A DNA stretch of 64,000 nt from Shimia sp022448905. GTDB lineage: Bacteria; Pseudomonadota; Alphaproteobacteria; Rhodobacterales; Rhodobacteraceae. The notes under the pieces are model-generated. The model did no database searches. It worked only from the letters and a program-made list of their open reading frames with translations, and was not told where the DNA came from. The position numbers were made by a program, and so were the translations under genes. The stretch is taken from NCBI RefSeq assembly GCF_047126315.1, contig NZ_CP138953.1:3286001-3350000 (forward strand), written 5' to 3'. Shown piece after piece: positions 58,691 through 64,000 of the stretch (its first letter is position 1; each line of letters opens with the position of its first letter).

Positions 58691-59284
58691 TTAGAGCTCT
58701 TGACCACGCACCAGCGGCGCGAGTCGCTCCAAGGCTTCTGTTAGGCCCGCCTGATAGGGATGTATAGCCTCGACCTGTTGATAGGCCTCATAGGCATCCT
58801 CAGGCTTGCCCATCTCATCGAGCATCACCGCGAGGCCCATGATGGCGTCAAAATGCGTTGGGTTCAGGGCAATCACCTGCTCCAGATCACTCAACGCCGG
58901 CCCATAGAGATCCAACGCATAATAGGCCCGTGCCCGTTCCGCCCAGCCCTGGGCAAACTCCGGCGCGTGATCAACCAACGCCGTCGCATGTTCCACAGCC
59001 ACTTCCATCTCGGAAATGTCGATGGCCTTGCGGGTGCGACGCAGCAGGTAATCCGCCGTGGCCGACCCCGAGGCATCCCACAAATGCCGGATCTGCCCCG
59101 CCACCTGTTCGGCGCGCGCCGGTTCCGCCACACGCAGCTCCGCCATCAGGCGCGGCAATTCATCGCCCGCGCCTGTCACAACTGCGTCACTTTCCTGAGA
59201 AATCGCAACCGGCGATTGAAATACCGTGACAGAGAGCACAAATGCCGCAACGGTAGGTTTGAGAAGATGTCGTAAGTTGACCAT
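58691..59284 (-). CDS. Secreted tetratricopeptide-repeat protein
   Basis: A 197-residue protein with an N-terminal signal sequence (LLKPTVAAFVLSVTVFQSPVAIS), so probably periplasmic. At least two TPR units are visible (FAQGWAERARAYYALDLYGP, HFDAIMGLAVMLDEMGKPED), with conserved Ala/Gly/Pro positions. The TPR helices probably mediate protein contacts. I chose the ATG at 59284, where the hydrophobic leader starts; no strong ribosome site is seen, and the frame continues upstream. Confidence 0.85.
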   Translation of the reverse strand: MVNLRHLLKPTVAAFVLSVTVFQSPVAISQESDAVVTGAGDELPRLMAELRVAEPARAEQVAGQIRHLWDASGSATADYLLRRTRKAIDISEMEVAVEHATALVDHAPEFAQGWAERARAYYALDLYGPALSDLEQVIALNPTHFDAIMGLAVMLDEMGKPEDAYEAYQQVEAIHPYQAGLTEALERLAPLVRGQEL

Positions 59285-59354
59285 AACGTAAATCAGTGTA
59301 GCCCGTGCCTGTCTGATTCCCAAGATGTGCACAAGAATTTGAAGGATCAAGAAG

Positions 59355-59645
59355 ATGAGCGATATCATTTCCTCCGCCGTAGAGGCCCTGACCGCGAAAC
59401 TGGGTGGCGAAAGCTTTGACGGCTCAGCCAAATTTGCCATCGAAGGCGAAGGCGCAATCATCATCGACGCAGACGGCGTGCGCGCTGGCGACGACGACGC
59501 AGATGTGACCATGACCGCAGATGTCGACACCTTCCAGGCGATTCTCGAAGGCGAGTTGAACCCCACCGCGGCCTTCATGTCCGGCAAGCTGACCATCGAC
59601 GGCGACATGGGCGCAGCGATGAAACTGGGCGGCGTACTGGCCTGA
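59355..59645 (+). CDS. SCP2-domain sterol/lipid-carrier protein
   Basis: A 96-residue single-domain protein. It fits the SCP-2 family (SFDGSAKFAIEGEGAIIIDA, DVTMTADVDTFQAILEGELN, AAFMSGKLTIDGDMGAAMKL), a hydrophobic-ligand-binding fold. The MSGKLKxxGDMxxAMxL motif is typical. It is translationally coupled to the following hydrolase (TGATG overlap), which suggests the pair acts on a lipid or acyl ester. Confidence 0.93.
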   Translation: MSDIISSAVEALTAKLGGESFDGSAKFAIEGEGAIIIDADGVRAGDDDADVTMTADVDTFQAILEGELNPTAAFMSGKLTIDGDMGAAMKLGGVLA

Positions 59646-60598
59646 TGTCCTTGCAAAGCGCACCATTCCATCACGACGTCGCCGAAGGCCCAGCGGCAAA
59701 CGCTTACTGGGTCACGGCGGATGACGAGGTGCGCTTGCGCTTTGCCCACTGGCCTTTAGAGAATGCCAAAGGCCCGACGAAAGGGACAGTGCTGCTGTTT
59801 CCCGGCCGCACGGAATATGTGGAAAAATATGGCCGTGCCGCCGCAGATTTTGCGGCGCGCGGCTACGCCATGATTGCCGTCGACTGGCGCGGCCAGGGAT
59901 TGGCAGACCGCATGGTCGACCCGCGCTATATCGGCTATGTCGAAACCTTTGACGATTTCCAACGCGACGTTGCCGCCGTGTTGACCGCACTGTCGGAACT
60001 CGACTTGCCGCAACCATGGCACCTGCTGGGTCACTCCATGGGCGGCTGCATTGGCCTGCGCGCCCTGCACGAAGGCCTGCCAGTCAAATCAGCCTCTTTC
60101 TCCGCCCCGATGTGGGGCATTGGCCTGGCGCCCTACCTGCGCGCGGCCGCCTGGGTTGTCGGCGCTGTGAGCAAACCTTTGGGCTTGCACGGCCGCCTCG
60201 CCCCGTCCACCTCACCCGTCACTCTGGTGCTCGACAAACCGTTTGAGGACAACACCCTGACCAAAGACCCCGACATGTATGCCTACATGCAGCGTCACAT
60301 GACCGGTCAGCCAGATCTCGCGCTGGCAGGGCCCGCGATCAACTGGGTCTATGAGGCGCTCAAGGAATGCCGACGCCTGCGTGCACGCCCTTCGCCAGAC
60401 ATCCCCTGCTTGACCTTCCTTGGAACGGACGAGCGCATTGTGAACACTGAGGACGTGCACAAACGCATGGCCCGCTGGCCAAATGGCACCCTTGACCTGA
60501 TTGAAGCCGGCGAACACGAAGTCCTGATGGAAGTGCCGGAAACACGCACCCACATCTTTGACGCCTGCGCCGCCTTTTATGACAGCCACAACACCTAG
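59645..60598 (+). CDS. Alpha/beta hydrolase (lysophospholipase-like)
   Basis: A 317-residue cytoplasmic hydrolase. The nucleophile elbow is LLGHSMGGCIG (Ser in GHSMG), the acid/base residues are probably the Asp in FLGTDERIVN and the His in EAGEHEVLME, and LLFPGRTEYVEKYGRAAADF forms the oxyanion region. This is the monoacylglycerol-lipase/PldB-type group. Its start overlaps the SCP2 stop by one base. A dispersed hairpin repeat follows its stop. Confidence 0.92.
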   Translation: MSLQSAPFHHDVAEGPAANAYWVTADDEVRLRFAHWPLENAKGPTKGTVLLFPGRTEYVEKYGRAAADFAARGYAMIAVDWRGQGLADRMVDPRYIGYVETFDDFQRDVAAVLTALSELDLPQPWHLLGHSMGGCIGLRALHEGLPVKSASFSAPMWGIGLAPYLRAAAWVVGAVSKPLGLHGRLAPSTSPVTLVLDKPFEDNTLTKDPDMYAYMQRHMTGQPDLALAGPAINWVYEALKECRRLRARPSPDIPCLTFLGTDERIVNTEDVHKRMARWPNGTLDLIEAGEHEVLMEVPETRTHIFDACAAFYDSHNT

Positions 60599-60600
60599 CT

Positions 60601-60649
60601 TTCTCATTCTCCAAATATCTCGGGGCGTGTGAGGGGCTGGCCCCTCACG
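60601..60649 (-). repeat. Dispersed hairpin repeat, copy D (inverted)
   Basis: On the minus strand GTGAGGGGCCAGCCCCTCAC is a near-perfect hairpin, followed by ACGCCCCGAGATATTTGGAG and GAGAA. Same layout and tail as copies A, B and C. It lies between two convergent genes and is downstream of the FAH-family gene on its own strand. Confidence 0.75.
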
Positions 60650-60667
60650 TCCCTTCGTTGGCGCACA

Positions 60668-61498
60668 TCACCCGTCCCGCATCACCCGCTGTCGCTGTTT
60701 GCCCAGACCCGCGATGCTTAGCTCCATCACGTCCCCCGCTTGCAAATAGCGCGGCGGCTTAAAGCCCATACCCACACCGGGCGGCGTGCCGGTGGCAATC
60801 ACATCGCCAGGATGCAAGGTCATCATTTCGCTGAGATACGAAATAATCTCCGCCACGCCAAACACCATCGACGCGGTGGAGCCGGTCTGCACCCGCTCCC
60901 CATTGAGGTCCAGAGTCAGCGCAAGGTCCTGCACGTCGCTCACCTCATCCGGCGTCACCAGCCACGGCCCCAGCGGCCCAAAGCTGTCGCAGCTCTTGCC
61001 TTTGGTCCATTGCCCGCCACGCTCAATCTGCAAACTGCGCTCAGACACATCATTGGCAATGGTATAGCCCGCCACGTGGCGCAACGCGTCTTCCTTGGAG
61101 ACATATTTCGCTGCCTTGCCAATCACCACGGCCAGCTCCACCTCCCAGTCGCCTTTCTCAGACCCACGCGGCAGGATCACCGGATCATCTGGGCCGACAA
61201 TGGCGCTGGTGGCTTTCATGAACAGGATCGGCTCTTTGGGGATGTCCATCCCAGCCTCTTCGGCGTGGTCGGAGTAGTTCAGACCAATGCACAGGTATTT
61301 GCCGACCTGCCCCACCGGCGCGCCAAGGCGCAGATCGCCTTCCGCCAACGGCAGGCTTTCCGGATCCACATCCGGAAGGTCCGCCAACACGCCGCCAGCC
61401 AAATCTGCCACCACGCCGGACAAATCCCGCACCTGTCCCGCTTTGTCCAACACGCCGGGCTTCTCTGCCCCACGTTCGCCATACCGTACAAACCGCAT
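60668..61498 (-). CDS. Fumarylacetoacetate-hydrolase-family enzyme
   Basis: A 276-residue enzyme of the FAH/FahA fold, typical of 2-keto-4-pentenoate hydratases, acylpyruvate hydrolases and some ureidoglycolate lyases. Metal-binding pattern: CIGLNYSDHAEEAG, EVELAVVIGKAAKYVSKEDA (Glu), GYTIANDVSERSLQ (Asp), and DVIATGTPPGVGMGF near the end. GGAGGA precedes the ATG at 61498. Substrate not decided by sequence. Its unit may be linked to aromatic catabolism, but no such cluster is adjacent. Confidence 0.92.
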   Translation of the reverse strand: MRFVRYGERGAEKPGVLDKAGQVRDLSGVVADLAGGVLADLPDVDPESLPLAEGDLRLGAPVGQVGKYLCIGLNYSDHAEEAGMDIPKEPILFMKATSAIVGPDDPVILPRGSEKGDWEVELAVVIGKAAKYVSKEDALRHVAGYTIANDVSERSLQIERGGQWTKGKSCDSFGPLGPWLVTPDEVSDVQDLALTLDLNGERVQTGSTASMVFGVAEIISYLSEMMTLHPGDVIATGTPPGVGMGFKPPRYLQAGDVMELSIAGLGKQRQRVMRDG

Positions 61499-61626
61499 CT
61501 CAATCCTCCGTCTTTGACTTGCCACCATGCTCCCGCGCTGCGCAAAGGAGTGCAACCCCCTCTTGAACCTCCCGCCCCGCTCTGCCTATCTGATCCCCAA
61601 CAGTTTTCTGAACAAAGGCCGCTTCC

Positions 61627-63456
61627 ATGCTGAACCTTCCCTTCCCCGCCCCTGATCTTCTGCGCGATGCAAACGCCTCTTCCGGCGCAAATGAGTTTGG
61701 CGACCTGCCCGAGTGGGACTTGAGCGACCTGTATACAGGTGACGACGCACCTGAGTTGACTGCTGACCTGGAATGGCTGGAAGGCGAATGTGCCGCCTTT
61801 GCCGCCGATTACGAAGGCAAGCTGGCCGATCTGTCTGCGAGCGACCTGCTGACCTGTGTGCAGCGCAACGAGAAGATCAGCCAGACCTCTGGCCGCATCA
61901 TGTCCTACGCCGGTCTGCGCTATTACCAGCTGACCACAGACGCCGAACGCGCGCAGTTCATGGCCAACATGCAGGAAAAGCTGACAAACTTCTCCACACC
62001 TCTGGTGTTCTTCACGCTGGAACTGAACCGCATCGAAGACGACAGGCTCTCCGCCGCCTTTGCAGAAAACGCGGAACTTGCCCGTTATGAGCCGGTCTTT
62101 CGCCGCATCCGCGCAATGAAACCACACCAGCTTTCCGATGAGCTGGAGAAGTTCCTGCATGATCTTGGCGTGGTGGGCGACGCTTGGGAGCGCCTGTTTG
62201 ACGAAACCATCGCGGGCCTGACCTTCAACGTGAACGGCGAAGAGCTCAACATCGAAGGCACACTGAATTTCCTGACCGACCCGGACCGCGAAAAGCGTGA
62301 AGCGGCGGCGCGCGAACTGGCCGAAGTCTTTGCCGAAAACATCAAAATCTTCGCCCGTGTGCACAACACCGCTGCCAAAGAAAAAGAGGTCATCGACCGC
62401 TGGCGCAACATGCCGACCGCACAAACCGGCCGTCACCTCTCCAACGATGTGGAGCCGGAGGTGGTCGAGGCCCTGCGTGACGCGGTTGTGGCCGCCTATC
62501 CAAAACTCAGCCACCGCTATTATGAGCTGAAGCGCAAATGGCTCGGTCTAGAGGTGATGCAGGTCTGGGACCGCAACGCGCCCCTGCCAATGGAAGACCC
62601 TACGACTGTGGATTGGGACACTGCCCAGAAAACCGTGATGGACGCCTATAACGCATTTGATCCGCGTATGGGTGAGCTGGCCGAACCGTTCTTTACCAAA
62701 GGCTGGATCGATGCGGGTGTGAAACCGGGCAAAGCACCGGGCGCCTTTGCCCACCCCACCGTGACCAACGTGCACCCCTATGTGATGCTGAACTACCTCG
62801 GCAAACCCCGAGATGTGATGACCCTCGCGCACGAACTGGGCCACGGCGTGCACCAAGTCTTGGCGGCGGAGCAAGGCGAAATGCTGTCTTCCACTCCGCT
62901 GACATTGGCGGAAACCGCGTCGGTCTTTGGCGAAATGCTGACCTTCCGCGCCATGTTGGACAAGGCCGAAACCCAGGAGCAACGCAAAATCCTGCTGGCG
63001 GGCAAGGTTGAGGACATGATCAACACCGTGGTGCGCCAGATCGCGTTCTACGATTTTGAGTGCAAACTGCACGCCGCCCGCCGCGAAAGCGAGCTGACAC
63101 CAGAAGACATCAACGCGCTTTGGATGTCGGTGCAGGCCGAAAGCCTTGGCGAAGCATTTGAGTACATGGACGGCTATGAGACCTTCTGGGCCTACATCCC
63201 GCACTTCGTACACTCGCCGTTCTACGTCTATGCCTACGCTTTTGGCGACGGCCTCGTAAACGCGCTCTATGCGGTGTATGCCGAGGGCGACGAAGGCTTT
63301 GAGGACAAATACTTCGAGATGCTCAAAGCCGGTGGCTCCAAGCACCACTCAGAACTTCTTGCGCCCTTTGGCTTGGACGCCTCTGATCCGAAGTTCTGGG
63401 ACAAGGGCCTGAGCATGATTTCGTCGATGATCGACGAGCTTGAGGCGATGGAATAA
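61627..63456 (+). CDS. pepF: M3-family oligoendopeptidase F
   Basis: A 609-residue zinc metallopeptidase. The zinc motif HExxH is seen in LAHELGHGVHQVL, with the downstream Glu in LAETASVFGEML. The rest follows the PepF helical pattern (PEWDLSDLYTGDDAPELTAD, SPFYVYAYAFGDGLVNALY). It degrades small peptides in the cytoplasm; no signal peptide. The ATG at 61627 lies after a purine-poor stretch with no strong ribosome site, but gives a normal N-terminus. Confidence 0.94.
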   Translation: MLNLPFPAPDLLRDANASSGANEFGDLPEWDLSDLYTGDDAPELTADLEWLEGECAAFAADYEGKLADLSASDLLTCVQRNEKISQTSGRIMSYAGLRYYQLTTDAERAQFMANMQEKLTNFSTPLVFFTLELNRIEDDRLSAAFAENAELARYEPVFRRIRAMKPHQLSDELEKFLHDLGVVGDAWERLFDETIAGLTFNVNGEELNIEGTLNFLTDPDREKREAAARELAEVFAENIKIFARVHNTAAKEKEVIDRWRNMPTAQTGRHLSNDVEPEVVEALRDAVVAAYPKLSHRYYELKRKWLGLEVMQVWDRNAPLPMEDPTTVDWDTAQKTVMDAYNAFDPRMGELAEPFFTKGWIDAGVKPGKAPGAFAHPTVTNVHPYVMLNYLGKPRDVMTLAHELGHGVHQVLAAEQGEMLSSTPLTLAETASVFGEMLTFRAMLDKAETQEQRKILLAGKVEDMINTVVRQIAFYDFECKLHAARRESELTPEDINALWMSVQAESLGEAFEYMDGYETFWAYIPHFVHSPFYVYAYAFGDGLVNALYAVYAEGDEGFEDKYFEMLKAGGSKHHSELLAPFGLDASDPKFWDKGLSMISSMIDELEAME

Positions 63457-63481
63457 GCCCGCGAGCCAAAGCGCGAATGAT

Positions 63482-63512
63482 AAAGGGCCGGGAAAATCTC
63501 CCCGGCCCTTTT
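63482..63512. terminator. Bidirectional terminator
   Basis: AAAGGGCCGGG, loop AAAATCTC, CCCGGCCCTTT forms an 11-bp stem with an A-run on one side and TTTT on the other. It ends pepF (+) and the NmrA-like gene (-). Confidence 0.92.
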
Positions 63513-63514
63513 CC

Positions 63515-64000
63515 TTAAGCAGCCGCCGCAGCTTTGCCCCAGCTTTTGATGTGGTCCGCAACAGTGGTCAGCGTGACACCAAAGGTCTCTTCAACCAGCT
63601 GCGTATCAATGCACATGTCGTCATCCCCCATTGTGGCCAGCGTACCGTACATATCGGTCAGCATATGCCCCATTCCCGGGTTTCCGAACGCTTCTGCCAC
63701 CTGTGCGCCAAGCGCCGCTGCGGTCTGGGGAACAAAAGACACGGGACGATCCACCCAACCAGCCAGCAACTCCGCCAATTGACCACCGGTCAGCGGTGCA
63801 GGCGTGCCAATTTCAAAGCTCTGCCCGGCCAAATCCGGACGGGTCAGCGCAGCCACTGCCACCCGGGCCTGATCAAAATGCGAGGTCCAGGTCACTTTCA
63901 TCGTTTCCGGTAGCGGTGGGTAATCCAACACACCTTCGCTTTGCAGGCGGGGTGTTAGGAAACCGGGTAGAAAATTCTCCAAGTAGATTGTCGGTTGCAA
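63515..64000 (-). CDS. NmrA-like/NAD(P)-binding protein, C-terminal part (5' end outside window)
   Basis: The frame is open to the window edge, so about 162 C-terminal residues are visible. YLENFLPGFLTP and the later part (SFEIGTPAPLTGGQLAELLAG, TATMGDDDMCIDTQLVEETFG-type region) resemble NmrA-family atypical SDRs, whose N-terminal Rossmann motif would lie outside. The sensor or reductase function cannot be judged from this part. Confidence 0.7.
   Translation of the reverse strand: MQPTIYLENFLPGFLTPRLQSEGVLDYPPLPETMKVTWTSHFDQARVAVAALTRPDLAGQSFEIGTPAPLTGGQLAELLAGWVDRPVSFVPQTAAALGAQVAEAFGNPGMGHMLTDMYGTLATMGDDDMCIDTQLVEETFGVTLTTVADHIKSWGKAAAAA

Noticed and set aside
57333..58694. Long + frame opposite the helicase, and another at 55497-57086
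   Set aside because: Both antisense to the helicase and S4 genes, with no recognisable domain.
61499..62514. Minus-strand frame running over the FAH gene start into pepF
   Set aside because: Different frame from the FAH-family enzyme in its upstream part and antisense to pepF; no domain visible.

Overview
The window looks like chromosome of a marine Rhodobacteraceae (Roseobacter-group) alphaproteobacterium. This rests on moderately high GC with strong codon bias, the CarD / FdxA / S4-domain / SUV3-like helicase neighbourhood, scattered his genes in the order hisB-H-A-F-E, a homodimeric-type PDH operon whose E3 carries its own lipoyl domain, and a dispersed intergenic hairpin repeat ending in CCCCGGGATATTT. 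Genus is not assigned. I saw no insertion sequence, prophage, CRISPR array or rRNA. Coding density is high and gaps are mostly short.

Layout. 1-4.1 kb: ureide/purine catabolism (3' end of a LysR regulator, PuuE-UraD fusion, AllA, NCS2 permease). 4.2-10 kb: aceE-aceF-lpdA between a perfect 14-bp palindrome and a strong terminator. 10.1-19.5 kb: transporters and housekeeping genes (SLC13, EamA, YmdB-like phosphodiesterase, a DUF4261-like membrane protein, a DUF333 lipoprotein, 5-FCL, MgtE, guanine deaminase, SnoaL-like protein, stand-alone Lrp ligand domain). 19.6-28.1 kb: hisB, hisH, hisA, hisF and hisE, all on the + strand but separated by unrelated genes, including a DUF1963 gene split by an in-frame stop and a DUF2306/TetR divergent pair with three operator-like repeats. 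28.1-32.7 kb: a lipoprotein with a possible transglutaminase-like triad, a hybrid histidine kinase, a CoA-binding protein, a candidate small RNA, a zinc-ribbon protein, an RlmB-type methyltransferase and tRNA-Tyr. 32.9-35.2 kb: an RTX protein built from three tandem modules of about 240 residues. 35.2-39.9 kb: a tightly overlapped FMO-BASS-epimerase-SDR operon with a divergent TetR regulator. 39.9-46 kb: a secreted orphan, a GT-like protein, metY, and a 917-aa protein joining a PilM/GspL-like N-terminus to a GspC-like C-terminus. 46-54.8 kb: amidohydrolase, hppD/Lrp pair, CPA2 antiporter, cobT/cobS pair, voltage-gated-type K channel with a zinc ribbon, and carD. 55-64 kb: fdxA, S4 protein, helicase, TPR protein, SCP2 and hydrolase pair, FAH-family enzyme, PepF, and a truncated NmrA-like gene.

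The best candidates for undescribed biology are the PilM/GspL-GspC fusion, the FMO-BASS-SDR operon, the lipoprotein with a C-H-D arrangement, the triplicated RTX protein, and the dispersed hairpin repeat. All functional statements come from reading motifs and context; no database search was run.
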